Notes under the pieces: generated by a model | Seen by the model: the letters and a program-made list of their open reading frames with translations, nothing else | Database searches by the model: none | What the model was told of the DNA's origin: nothing | Shown: positions 25,446-33,320 of the stretch, piece by piece | Layout: every line of letters begins with the position of its first letter | How positions within the stretch are numbered: position 1 is the stretch's first letter | Made by a program: the position numbers and the translations under genes | Assembly: GCA_965262315.1 (NCBI GenBank) | Contig: CBDHFJ010000088.1 | Span: 1-41,149, forward strand | Source: JBCCFK01 sp965262315 | GTDB taxonomy: Bacteria; Actinomycetota; Acidimicrobiia; Acidimicrobiales; UBA8592 | DNA: 41,149 nt | Direction: 5' to 3'

Positions 25446-26063
25446 TCAGACGCCGATCGGGTTGGGGAGCACGCCGGCCATGAGCCGGTCCCAGTCGTCG
25501 ATGCCGCAGCCATTGGCCCGGTCGAAGGTGGTGTCGATCGCCTGGTCGTCGAGGGTGCCGACCACGCGTGCCGTGTCGGGGCCGCCGTACTGCTCGGTGC
25601 AGACCTGGTCGGCCGGCGCACCGTTGATCAGCCGCTGCTGGACATCGCCGTCGGCGAGCCGCAGGCACGCGCCCTGGTCGGTGACGCCGTCGGCGCTGCC
25701 GATCAGGGTGGCGGTGTCGCCGAGGCACACGACCTGGTACTCGACCGTGCCGACGTCGGGGTGCTCGTAGGTCACGGTGAGCTCGGCGATGGGGTAGGGC
25801 CCAGCGCCCAGGGGCTCGTCGGGAAGGGGCTGGGCGCCGTCGCCGATGCCGTTGTCGGGTTCGACCGGGATGGGCTCGTCGCTGTCACCGGGCTCGGTCT
25901 GGGGGTCATCGGCGGGTGGCTCGTCGCCGTCGTTCACGGGAAGGTCCTGGCTCGGCTCGTCGCCGCCACCGGCGGTGACGGTGTCGTCATCATCGCCGCC
26001 GCAGGCCGCGGCGACCAGGACGAAGGTCAGCAGGAGGGCGAGAAGAGGAATCGTGCGGCGCAT
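25446..26063 (-). CDS. lipoprotein with subtilisin-inhibitor-like (SSI) domain
   Basis: 205 residues. A lipoprotein signal peptide ends in the lipobox LVAAAC with C21, followed by a Gly/Asp-rich and then Asp/Glu/Pro-rich linker to about residue 85. The C-terminal domain has the SSI pattern: LTVTYEHPDVGT, VVCLGD, ACLRLAD, CTEQYGGPDTARVVGTLD and FDRANGCGIDDWDRL. Four cysteines are placed as in SSI inhibitors, which block serine proteases. SSI proteins are normally secreted free; here one is tethered to the membrane. It starts 108 bases from the divergent N-acetyltransferase. Confidence 0.82.
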   Translation of the reverse strand: MRRTIPLLALLLTFVLVAAACGGDDDDTVTAGGGDEPSQDLPVNDGDEPPADDPQTEPGDSDEPIPVEPDNGIGDGAQPLPDEPLGAGPYPIAELTVTYEHPDVGTVEYQVVCLGDTATLIGSADGVTDQGACLRLADGDVQQRLINGAPADQVCTEQYGGPDTARVVGTLDDQAIDTTFDRANGCGIDDWDRLMAGVLPNPIGV

Positions 26064-26171
26064 GGGTGGGCCTTTCGGGGGGGGGAATCGGTCGGTACGA
26101 GATGGGACGAGCCCCACGTCGGTCGAGTTCCCGGATCCGCCAGGTTTTTCGATCCCGCTATCGTCGCGGCG

Positions 26172-26924
26172 ATGGACGTCGAGCGGTACCTCGGTCGGAT
26201 CGGCTTCACGAGTGCGATCCGTCGGGACCTGGAGACGCTGACCGCGCTCCAACGAGCCCATCTGTCGACCGTGCCGTTCGAGAATCTCCACGTCTTCCAT
26301 CGGCTGGGAGTCCGGACCGACACCGACTGGTCGATCCCGAAGATCGTGGACCAGGGTCGTGGCGGATGGTGCTTCGAGAACAACGGTGCCTTCGGTGCGC
26401 TCCTGGAGACACTCGGCTTCGACGTCATCCGCCTCGGCGCCGCGGTGCTGCTGGGTGGTCCGAACACGGTCGTGGATCATCTGGCCCTGGAGGTCGCGCT
26501 CGACGAGCCCTGGCTCGTGGACGTCGGATTCGGCGAGAGCTTCACCACGCCGCTCGCGCTCAACCGCCGCGGACCCCAGGATGGCGGCAACGGGACCTAC
26601 GAGCTGATCGACTCGTCGCAGGGAGTCACGCTGACGGTGCACGACGACGAAGGCATCCCCGTTCCGCAGTATCGGTTCAAGCGGGTGCATCACGAACTCG
26701 TCGACTTCGATGCCGCGTCCGAACATCTCCAGCGCGCCGACGACCTGCACTGGCGGCACAAGCCGTTCGCCACCCGTCTGATCGATGGCGGTCCCCAGCG
26801 GGTGACGTTGTTGTCGGATCGGATCAAGTTCCATGGCACCGGCGAAACCATCGAGAAGCCGGTCGCGGCCGAGGACTGGGACGACGTGCTCCAGGAGTGG
26901 TTCGGGATGCGTTCGCCCGCATGA
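26172..26924 (+). CDS. nat: arylamine N-acetyltransferase
   Basis: 250 residues. The cysteine-protease-like triad is C67 in RGGWCFENNGAF, H103 in VDHLALEV and D118 in LVDVGFGESF. These enzymes transfer acetyl or other acyl groups from CoA to arylamines or hydrazines; the natural substrate here is unknown. The ATG at 26172 begins the conserved MDVERYLGRIGF. The peroxiredoxin-like gene follows 28 bases later on the same strand, so the two are probably an operon. Confidence 0.92.
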   Translation: MDVERYLGRIGFTSAIRRDLETLTALQRAHLSTVPFENLHVFHRLGVRTDTDWSIPKIVDQGRGGWCFENNGAFGALLETLGFDVIRLGAAVLLGGPNTVVDHLALEVALDEPWLVDVGFGESFTTPLALNRRGPQDGGNGTYELIDSSQGVTLTVHDDEGIPVPQYRFKRVHHELVDFDAASEHLQRADDLHWRHKPFATRLIDGGPQRVTLLSDRIKFHGTGETIEKPVAAEDWDDVLQEWFGMRSPA

Positions 26925-26952
26925 CGCCCCGATCCTGTGCCAGGCTCGCGCC

Positions 26953-27441
26953 ATGACGCTCGAGAACGGGGCTCCACTGCCCGAGATCCCGGCCCTCACG
27001 CGCGGGGGTGAGGCCACCACCATCAACCAGGCGATCGCCGACAGCTGGGCGGTGGTGCTCTTCTACCGGGGCCACTGGTGACCGTACTGCCGTCAACAGT
27101 TGGTTGACTTCGACACCAACGCCATGCTCCTCCGTCAGGAGGGCATCGTGGTCGTGGCGGCCTCGGTCGACACCGCCGAGGAGACCGACGCGCTGGCCAC
27201 CGGGCTCCAGCTCCGCTACGTCCACATGCTCGCCGGCCTCGACGGGCCGGCGGTGGCCGAATCGACCGGCGCCGCGATCCAGACCGGAGACCGGACCTTC
27301 CTCCACGCGACCGGCTTCCTGTTGAACCCCGACGGTGAGATCTCCAACTCCGTCTACAGCAGCGGCCCGATCGGTCGCTTCACCGCCAACGACGTGCTGA
27401 AGAAGGTCGTCTTCGAGAAGTACATGGCGACGCGGAGCTGA
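26953..27441 (+). CDS. peroxiredoxin-like predicted selenoprotein, UxxC
   Basis: 162 residues when the in-frame TGA at 27079-27081 (codon 43) is read as selenocysteine. The local sequence is VVLFYRGHW-U43-P-Y-C46-RQQLVDF, where the thioredoxin-fold AhpC/TSA (peroxiredoxin-like) family has FYRGxWCPYC. The frame continues for 119 codons after TGA with family features (ASVDTAEETDALA, FLLNPDGEISNSVYSSGPIG) to the TGA at 27439-27441. The start is the ATG at 26953, whose product begins TLENGAPLPEIPALTRGG as in this family. A SECIS-like hairpin follows the TGA. The expected role is reduction of peroxides or disulfides in the cytosol. A standard caller would report only the C-terminal part (from about 27100) or miss it. 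Confidence 0.85.
27092..27108 (+). promoter_or_regulatory. predicted bacterial SECIS hairpin in the peroxiredoxin-like gene
   Basis: GUCAAC (27092-27097) and GUUGAC (27103-27108) pair perfectly around the five-base loop AGUUG, whose second base is G. The loop begins 17 bases after the UGA. Stem length, the early loop G and the distance fit bacterial SECIS elements and resemble the spacing in E. coli fdhF. Confidence 0.72.
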
Positions 27442-27442
27442 C

Positions 27443-28645
27443 TCACCGCCTCGCCATCCACAGGAAGGCGATGGAGAGCAGGCCGTAGCCCACGTAGCCG
27501 ACGGCCATGGGGGTGACGGTCATGTCGATCCGGGCGTCGACGATGGCGGCCAGGCCGGCGCCGGCGGCGGTGGACATGAAGCCCATGACTGCGGACGCGG
27601 TGCCCGCGAGCTCACCCATCGGCTCGAGACCGAGCGCGTAACACGTCGGGGTCAGCAGCACGGAGAAGACGTTGATCGTCCCGATGAACCCGAGCCAGAG
27701 CCAGAAGCTGGGCACGCCGTCGGCACGCAACGAGATGACGAGGAAGACCCCGGCCAGGGTGACGACGGTCGCGGCGCAGACCATGGCCACACGTTCCGCA
27801 CCATGGCGTTCGATGAAGCCGTTGACCGTGAAGAAGCCGATCGCCATGGCCACGCCGGCGACGGCGAACCACAGCGCGAACTGGTCGCCTCGGCCGTAGA
27901 TCACATCGATGATCGGTTGTGAGCTCGCCAGGTAGACGGTGAACCCACCGAACGCGAAGACCAGCGCCATCGTGTAGGCGAAGGTCGCTCGCGTGGTGAA
28001 GACCGCCCGGAAGCCGGCCAGGATGGCGCGGATGTCGAGCGGTCGGGTGTTCTCGGGCGTCAACGTCTCGCCGAACCGGAACGTCCAGGCGAACAGGACC
28101 GCTGCCAGCAGGAGCGAGCACGCAAACACCCACTCCCAGGTGCCGAACGCGAGGATGCCCTCGCCGGCGATGGGTGCGAGGATCGGGCCCATCAGGAAGA
28201 ACGCCATCATGATCGACATCACGCGGGCCATCTCGTTGCCCTCGTAGAGGTCGCGGGCGATCGCGGCACGGAGGACGCCGGGGGAGGCAGCACCCAGGCC
28301 CCAGACGAAGCGGGAGACGAAGAGCCACCCGAGGGTCGGCGCCAGGATCGCGCCGATGGCGCCGAGACAGTAGATGCCGATCCCGACCCGCAGCGCAGGG
28401 ACCCGGCCGAAGCGATCCGACACCGGCCCGTAGATCAGTTGGCCGACGGCCATGCCCAGGAAGTACCAGGTGATGACCAGCGTGATCCGGTTGGACTCGG
28501 GCTCGAGGCCGAAGGCGGGTCGCAGCTCGTCGAACGCCGGCAGCGCCGAGTCGATCCCGAACGCGAGCAGGATGCCGGCGTACGCCAGGTAGGCGATGAC
28601 CTCGCGATCCGACGGCCGCCCGCTCGCCCGGGATGCAGCGGCCAT
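27443..28645 (-). CDS. MFS efflux transporter (Bcr/CflA-like)
   Basis: 400 residues with about twelve hydrophobic helices. The motif-A loop between helices 2 and 3 reads GPVSDRFGRVPALR, and motif C-like glycine/proline content (FFLMGPILAPIAGEG) in helix 5 indicates a proton-driven drug or metabolite exporter. The substrate is unknown. The ATG at 28645 overlaps the stop of the isocitrate-lyase-family gene, so they are co-translated. It converges on the peroxiredoxin-like gene, with one base between the two stops. Confidence 0.88.
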   Translation of the reverse strand: MAAASRASGRPSDREVIAYLAYAGILLAFGIDSALPAFDELRPAFGLEPESNRITLVITWYFLGMAVGQLIYGPVSDRFGRVPALRVGIGIYCLGAIGAILAPTLGWLFVSRFVWGLGAASPGVLRAAIARDLYEGNEMARVMSIMMAFFLMGPILAPIAGEGILAFGTWEWVFACSLLLAAVLFAWTFRFGETLTPENTRPLDIRAILAGFRAVFTTRATFAYTMALVFAFGGFTVYLASSQPIIDVIYGRGDQFALWFAVAGVAMAIGFFTVNGFIERHGAERVAMVCAATVVTLAGVFLVISLRADGVPSFWLWLGFIGTINVFSVLLTPTCYALGLEPMGELAGTASAVMGFMSTAAGAGLAAIVDARIDMTVTPMAVGYVGYGLLSIAFLWMARR

Positions 28646-29508
28646 CAGTCGGTGCCGGCTGCGTATCGCTGCTCGGCAGCGAAGTACTCGGGGAACCCGG
28701 CGATGTCCTGGAGCTCGGCGAACGACGTCAGGTCGTTGGGCCGGTCGCCTGCGGCCAGGGTGGTCAGCGCCTGCTCGACGGCGCGGACGGCTGCCATCTG
28801 GAGGGTGAGCGGGTTCATCGACAGCTTGTAGCCCAGGTCGGCCAACTCGCTGGGGGACAGGATGGGGGTGGAGCCGCCCTCGACGAGGTTGGCGACCTTG
28901 GGGCCCTCGACCGCGTCGCAGTAGGCCCGCATCTCGTCCCGGTCGAGCGGGGCTTCGAGGAAGGTGATGTCCGCGCCGGCCGACCGGAACGCCTGCGCCC
29001 GGGCGATCGCCTCGTCGAGGTCGTGGGTGGCGCGGGCGTCGGTGCGGGCCATGATCAGGATGTCCGCGCCTTCGTCGCGGGCGTCGGCCGCGGCGGCGAC
29101 GCGCTGCACGGCCTCGTCGCGAGCGACGACCTGTTTGCCCCGGGTGTGCCCGCAGCGTTTGGGGGCGACCTGATCCTCGATCATGGCGCAGGCGAAACCG
29201 GCGGCGGCGAAGCCGGCCACCGTGCGCTTCACGTTGAGGGCGTTGCCGTAGCCGGTGTCTGCATCGCCGATGACCGGGATGTCGACCGCGCTACAGATCG
29301 ACCGTCCTCGTTCGACGACCTCCCCGTAGGAGAGCAGACCGGTGTCGGGCAGTCCGGCCGATGCCGCCAGGGCGAACCCCGACATGAAGGCCACCTCGAA
29401 GCCGGCCCGTGCGATGAGGCGAGCCGAGAGCGCGTCCCAGCACGACGGCATCACCAGGACGCCCGGTTGTTCGAGCAGCGAGTGGAGTCGGTCGGCCGGA
29501 GACGTCAC
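28645..29508 (-). CDS. isocitrate lyase/PEP mutase superfamily enzyme
   Basis: 287 residues, a TIM-barrel enzyme. Metal and catalytic residues are visible: D82 and D84 in IGDADTGYGN, E111 in MIEDQVAPKRCGH, with C119 and H121 of the K-x-CGH lyase motif intact. This points to a carbon-carbon lyase such as 2-methylisocitrate lyase or a related small-acid lyase rather than a phosphonomutase. The specificity is unresolved. It is first in an operon with the MFS exporter. Confidence 0.85.
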   Translation of the reverse strand: MTSPADRLHSLLEQPGVLVMPSCWDALSARLIARAGFEVAFMSGFALAASAGLPDTGLLSYGEVVERGRSICSAVDIPVIGDADTGYGNALNVKRTVAGFAAAGFACAMIEDQVAPKRCGHTRGKQVVARDEAVQRVAAAADARDEGADILIMARTDARATHDLDEAIARAQAFRSAGADITFLEAPLDRDEMRAYCDAVEGPKVANLVEGGSTPILSPSELADLGYKLSMNPLTLQMAAVRAVEQALTTLAAGDRPNDLTSFAELQDIAGFPEYFAAEQRYAAGTD

Positions 29509-29540
29509 CGGCCGGACACTACCCGCAGGAGGTGTGGGTC

Positions 29541-29831
29541 TCAGCGTGAGATGTCGGCGGCCTCGGCCCGGTCGCTCGCCTGGTCGGCGGGCTGGTCGTC
29601 GTCTTCGTGCCGGCCGGTGCGCATCACGAGCAGCACCGAGGCGAGCATGCCGGAGACGATGAGCGAGTCGGCCAGCATCCTGCCGTTCTCGTCGCCGGCG
29701 CAGCTGACGATCGCGTCCTGGCCCGTCTCACACACCACGACCGGGCCCTCGTCCAGCCGAGGCAGAACGAGCGCCGCCACGGCAGCGAGCACGATGACGG
29801 ACAACAGCAGGACGCGGGTCAGCCGAGACAC
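29541..29831 (-). CDS. small two-helix membrane protein of unknown function
   Basis: 96 residues. Hydrophobic segments at about 5-24 and 53-70 flank an external loop with two cysteines (VVVCETGQ, VSCAGDE) that could pair. The C-terminal 25 residues are acidic and cytoplasmic. I do not recognise the family. It lies downstream of alanine dehydrogenase on the same strand with a 43-base gap. Confidence 0.55.
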   Translation of the reverse strand: MSRLTRVLLLSVIVLAAVAALVLPRLDEGPVVVCETGQDAIVSCAGDENGRMLADSLIVSGMLASVLLVMRTGRHEDDDQPADQASDRAEAADISR

Positions 29832-29874
29832 ATGTCTCCATCGGCATGGGGGCCGGGCCCCTTGAGGACGCCGA

Positions 29875-30989
29875 TCAGGCCTTGAGCGCCTCGATCGGGT
29901 CGGTGTAGCGCATGCCCAGCGCCTCGGCCACGGCGCGGTCGGTGACCTGGCCGTTCATGACGTTGAGCCCGTTGCGGATGTGCGGATCCTCGATCAGGGC
30001 GCTGTGCGGACCGTCGGCGAGACGGATCACGAAGGGGAGCGTGGCGTTGTTCAGCGCATGCGTCGACGTCTTGGGCACCCCACCCGGCATGTTGGCGACG
30101 CAGTAGTGCACGACGTCGTCGACGATGTAGGTCGGGTCCTCGTGGGTGGTGGGCCTCGACGTCTCGAAGGCGCCGCCCTGGTCGATGGCGACATCGACCA
30201 GCACCGAACCCGCCCGCATGCCGCGGACCATGTCGGCCGTCACCAGTCGAGGGGCGCGAGCACCCTTCACCAACACCGCGCCGATCACGAGGTCGGCGTC
30301 GAGGACGGCCGACTCGAGCGCATCGGTGGTGGAGTACAGCGTGCGGATGCCTGCATCGAAGCGGGCGTCGAGCTCGGCGAGCACGTCGAGGTTGCGGTCG
30401 AGCACCGTGACGTCTGCACCCATGCCGATCGCCATCTCGGTGGCGTTGCGGCCGACGACGCCGCCACCGATGATCACGACCTCGGCCGGCGCGACCCCGG
30501 GCACACCGCCGAGCAGGAGCCCCGCGCCGCCGTGGGTGGACTCCAGCGCGGTCGCTCCGGCCTGGATCGCCATGCGCCCCGCCACCTGTGACATCGGCGC
30601 GAGGAGCGGGAGTCGCCCGCGGTCGTCGGTCACGGTCTCGTACGCGATGCACATGGCGCCAGAGGCCACCAGGTCCTTGGCCTGGTCCGGGTCCGGTGCC
30701 AGGTGCAGGTAGGTGAACAGGACGTGGTCGGACCGGAGCAGGGCGCGCTCGTCGGGTTGTGGCTCCTTGACCTTCACGATCATCTCGGCGTCGGTGAACA
30801 CGTCGGCTGCGGTGGCGCCACCGAGGCACCGGCTGTCCGGTACGCCTCGTCGTCTGCGCCGATGCCGAGACCGGCACCCGACTGGACGACCACCTCGTGG
30901 CCCGAGCGGACCACCTCGCGAACGCTGGTCGGCGTGAGTCCGACCCGACGCTCGTTGTTCTTGATCTCTGTGGGGACGCCGACCTTCAT
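29875..30989 (-). CDS. ald: alanine dehydrogenase with a one-base frameshift near 30817
   Basis: When one lost base near 30815-30819 is restored the product is 371 residues, exactly the usual Ald length. The N-terminus (KVGVPTEIKNNERRVGLTP) reads from the ATG at 30989 in one frame to AGASVA; the rest, from ATAADVFTDAEMIVKVKEP, lies in another frame to the stop at 29875. The C-terminal part has the NAD-binding loop VIIGGGVVGRNATEMAIG, VDVAIDQGGAFETSRPTTH and the usual LNVMNGQVTDRAVAEALG end. The enzyme interconverts alanine and pyruvate plus ammonia with NAD. As given, the gene would make a 69-residue fragment; all else is intact, so an assembly error or very recent mutation is likely. A divergent Lrp/AsnC regulator at 31140 is the expected AldR-like partner. 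Confidence 0.9.
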
Positions 30990-31028
30990 GGTTGGAACTC
31001 AACTCCTGGTCCGGAGGACACGCTTGCT

Positions 31029-31094
31029 GCAACCGTACGGGATCGCCGACGCCAGATGGTTGCGAGATCATGCGCATCAGGGAAGCCTGGTTGC
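31029..31094. promoter_or_regulatory. repeated GGTTGC/GCAACC half-sites between ald and the Lrp-type regulator
   Basis: GCAACC at 31029-31034 is inverted relative to GGTTGC at 31058-31063 and 31089-31094; the outer copies extend to perfect 8-bp arms CTGCAACC/GGTTGCAG. The last two are 31 bases apart, about three helical turns, as expected for an Lrp-family oligomer wrapping DNA. Confidence 0.4.
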
Positions 31095-31139
31095 AGAAGG
31101 CGCGACAAAAGCGTCCCGGACAGGCGTAATCTTGCGTCG

Positions 31140-31661
31140 ATGGAACTCGATGCGACGGATGTCGCCATTCTCGACGTGTTGCAGCAAGAGGGTCGGGTCA
31201 CGAACGCCGAGTTGGCCGAGCGCGTGAGCCTGTCCCCGTCGGCCACCCTGCGCCGGACGCGCGCGCTGGAGGATGCCGGCGTGATCAACGGGTACGTGGC
31301 GCTGGTCGATCCGGCCGTGGTCGGCCGGCCGACGTCGGTGTTCGTCGAGATCTCCCTGGCGAGTCAACGCGAGGCCGAACTGGACGCGTTCGAGGCCGCG
31401 ATCCGCGAGACGCCCGAGGTGATGGAGTGCCACCTGATGGCCGGCGACGCGGACTACCTGGTGAAGGTCCAGTGTGCGGACGTGGCCGACTACGAGCGCA
31501 TCCATCGCCAGCACCTGGCCGTGCTGCCAGGTGTCACCCGGGTGCGGACGAGCTTCGCGCTGCGGACCGTGCACGCCGCAACGGCCATGGATCTCGTCGC
31601 AGGGGTCAGCTCGTCGCCCAGCCGACCTCGTGGACGACCTGGGCGGCACCCAGCCCCTTGA
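31140..31661 (+). CDS. Lrp/AsnC-family regulator (AldR-like)
   Basis: 173 residues. The N-terminal HTH reads LQQEGRVTNAELAERVSLSP followed by SATLRRTRALEDAGVINGY; the C-terminal RAM (ligand-binding) domain includes MECHLMAGDADYLVKVQCAD and VTRVRTSFALRTV. Its divergence from alanine dehydrogenase matches AldR-type control of ald by alanine. The last 18 residues after DLVAG are Ser/Arg/Pro-rich and run about 55 bases into the antisense end of the cyclase gene; most family members stop earlier, so this tail may be due to a local base error. Confidence 0.9.
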   Translation: MELDATDVAILDVLQQEGRVTNAELAERVSLSPSATLRRTRALEDAGVINGYVALVDPAVVGRPTSVFVEISLASQREAELDAFEAAIRETPEVMECHLMAGDADYLVKVQCADVADYERIHRQHLAVLPGVTRVRTSFALRTVHAATAMDLVAGVSSSPSRPRGRPGRHPAP

Positions 31662-32525
31662 GTCGACGGTGGTGGCGGGCCCGATCTCGATGTCGCCGCG
31701 CGTTTCGACCAGGGTCTTGGTCAGGTCCGAGATCAGGATCTGCCCGCCCTCGGCGACGCCGGCGATGCGCGCGGCGATGGTGACGTGGCGACCGAACAGG
31801 TCGCCGCTCTGGTCGTGGATGGCCTCGCCGACGTGTGCACCCATCCTGACCCGGACGGCGTCGGGATCATCGGCCTGCCACCCCGCCAGATCGCGTTGGA
31901 TCTCGATCATGCAGCGGACCGCCGCTCGCGCGCTGGCGAAGCTGAGCATGAAGCCGTCGCCCTGATTCTTGATCTCGGAGCCGTTGCGGGCCCGGACGCG
32001 TTCGCGAATGATCGCGTTGTGGCGTTCGAGCACCCGGTACCACGCGGCGTCGCCCAACGCGACCGACCGTTCAGTGGAGGACTCGATGTCGCTGAACACG
32101 ATCGTGACCGTGCCGCCGTCGTGCGCGAGAGCGGACGGATCGAGAGGCGACTTGTCGACCTGGCGCACCATGACGTCGATGGACGTGGCCGTCGGGTCGA
32201 AGTCCGAGACCGGCGCGGCCGGTCGGCCGTCGTGGGCCATTGCCTCGATGGTGGTGCCGCCGACCGTGAGCGGTCGACCTGGCATCAGCACCACCGGGAC
32301 CGTGATGCGTTCACCGTTCAGGAACGTGCCGTTGGTGCTGCCCAGGTCCGTGGCCACGACGCCGGTCGGTGTGCGCGCGAGCTGGACGTGACGCCGGGAC
32401 GCGAGGTGTCGGCGATCAGGAGCCCGTCGCAGTCCCGTCCGATCTCCAGGGTGTCGGTCACCACGACCGTGAGCGCGGCGTCGACCCGGTTGCCGCACGA
32501 TCACCATCGGCACCTCTTCCGCCAT
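31606..32525 (-). CDS. FHA domain-class III adenylyl/guanylyl cyclase with three indels
   Basis: About 306 residues after correction. The cyclase domain is clear: VTIVFSDIESSTERSVALGD with the first metal Asp, IKNQGDGFMLSFASARAAV with the second, and RMGAHVGEAI plus GRHVTIAARIAGVAEGGQIL. The FHA domain before it reads correctly only with frame changes near 32481-32490 (into VDAALTVVVTDTLEIGRDCD) and near 32398-32405 (back to SRRHVQLART and DLGSTNGTFLNG). A third, near 31660-31663, moves the C-terminus into KGLGAAQVVHEVGWATS and a stop at 31606-31608. Uncorrected, the frame stays open but the FHA core and tail are scrambled. FHA domains bind phosphothreonine, so the cyclase is probably controlled by Ser/Thr kinases. 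The ATG at 32525 is chosen; 32507 is possible. Confidence 0.8.
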
Positions 32526-32561
32526 GGCGCGCAAGCGTAGGCTCTCGATCCCCGCTGGTCC

Positions 32562-33320
32562 TCACGCGATCGCGTCCAGGAGCAGCGGCACGCCGGCGCC
32601 GATCAGTCCGGTGGCCACCAGCGCCCGCACGGTGGCGGGGGCGAGGCGGCCGGCCAGACGGGCGCCGGCCACCGACCCGGTCATCGCCGCGACCATCAGC
32701 ACCCCGGCTTCGGCCCAGCGCACGTTGCCGGCGATCGTGTGTCCCGTCGATCCGGCGAAGCTCGACGCCATGGCGGTGGCCGACGTGGTGGCGGTGGCCC
32801 GGTGGGTCCGCATGCGCTGGAGCCGTTCGAGCAGTGGCACCGTGACCAGCCCACCGCCGACGGCGAAGGTGCCCGACGTGAGTCCGATCAGCGCGCCGGA
32901 CAGCACGAGGCGTCGGCTCGCCGCCGGCCGTTCGACGACGTCGGCGGGCCGGGTTCGAGTGGCGAGCACGGCGACGGCCAGGAGCAGCAGGAGGACGCCG
33001 AGGATCCCGACGAATGCCTCGGCGTCGATCCGGTTGGCGAGAAGCCACGCGGCGAGCAGCGCCGTGGGGACCGCGCCCAGCGCGAATCTGCCGGCCACCG
33101 GCCACGCCACCAGGCCCGACCGGCTGTAGGAGACGGCACCCGTGAGCCCGATGACCATCAGGGCGACGGCGCCGGTCCCCACGGCGGTTGCCCCCTCGAG
33201 GTCGAACAACAGGACGAGCGCGGGGATCATGAGGAAGCCCCCGCCGGCACCGATCACCGTGCCGTAGGCCCCGATGCTCATGCCGACCGCCACCAGTCCG
33301 ATCGCCGTCCCGGCGTCCAT
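32562..33320 (-). CDS. TauE/SafE (TSUP) family membrane transporter
   Basis: 252 residues with about eight hydrophobic helices. The two family half-repeats are visible: GAYGTVIGAGGGFLMIPAL near the N-terminus and GLTSGTFAVGGGLVTVPLL in the second half. Members export sulfite, sulfoacetate or other organosulfur/organic anions. The ATG at 33320 overlaps the stop of the MocR gene, so transporter and regulator are an operon, but the substrate link with the divergent pyrimidine genes is not obvious. Confidence 0.88.
   Translation of the reverse strand: MDAGTAIGLVAVGMSIGAYGTVIGAGGGFLMIPALVLLFDLEGATAVGTGAVALMVIGLTGAVSYSRSGLVAWPVAGRFALGAVPTALLAAWLLANRIDAEAFVGILGVLLLLLAVAVLATRTRPADVVERPAASRRLVLSGALIGLTSGTFAVGGGLVTVPLLERLQRMRTHRATATTSATAMASSFAGSTGHTIAGNVRWAEAGVLMVAAMTGSVAGARLAGRLAPATVRALVATGLIGAGVPLLLDAIA

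Noticed and set aside
26070..26110. Run of G residues before the N-acetyltransferase as a phase-variable tract
   Set aside because: It lies outside the coding regions, upstream of the lipoprotein start, with no evidence that it affects either gene.
16825..27081. TGA read as tryptophan by an altered genetic code
   Set aside because: Most genes in the window end at TGA at the expected family length, often in ATGA overlaps, and the two internal TGA codons fall on catalytic cysteine positions, not tryptophan positions.
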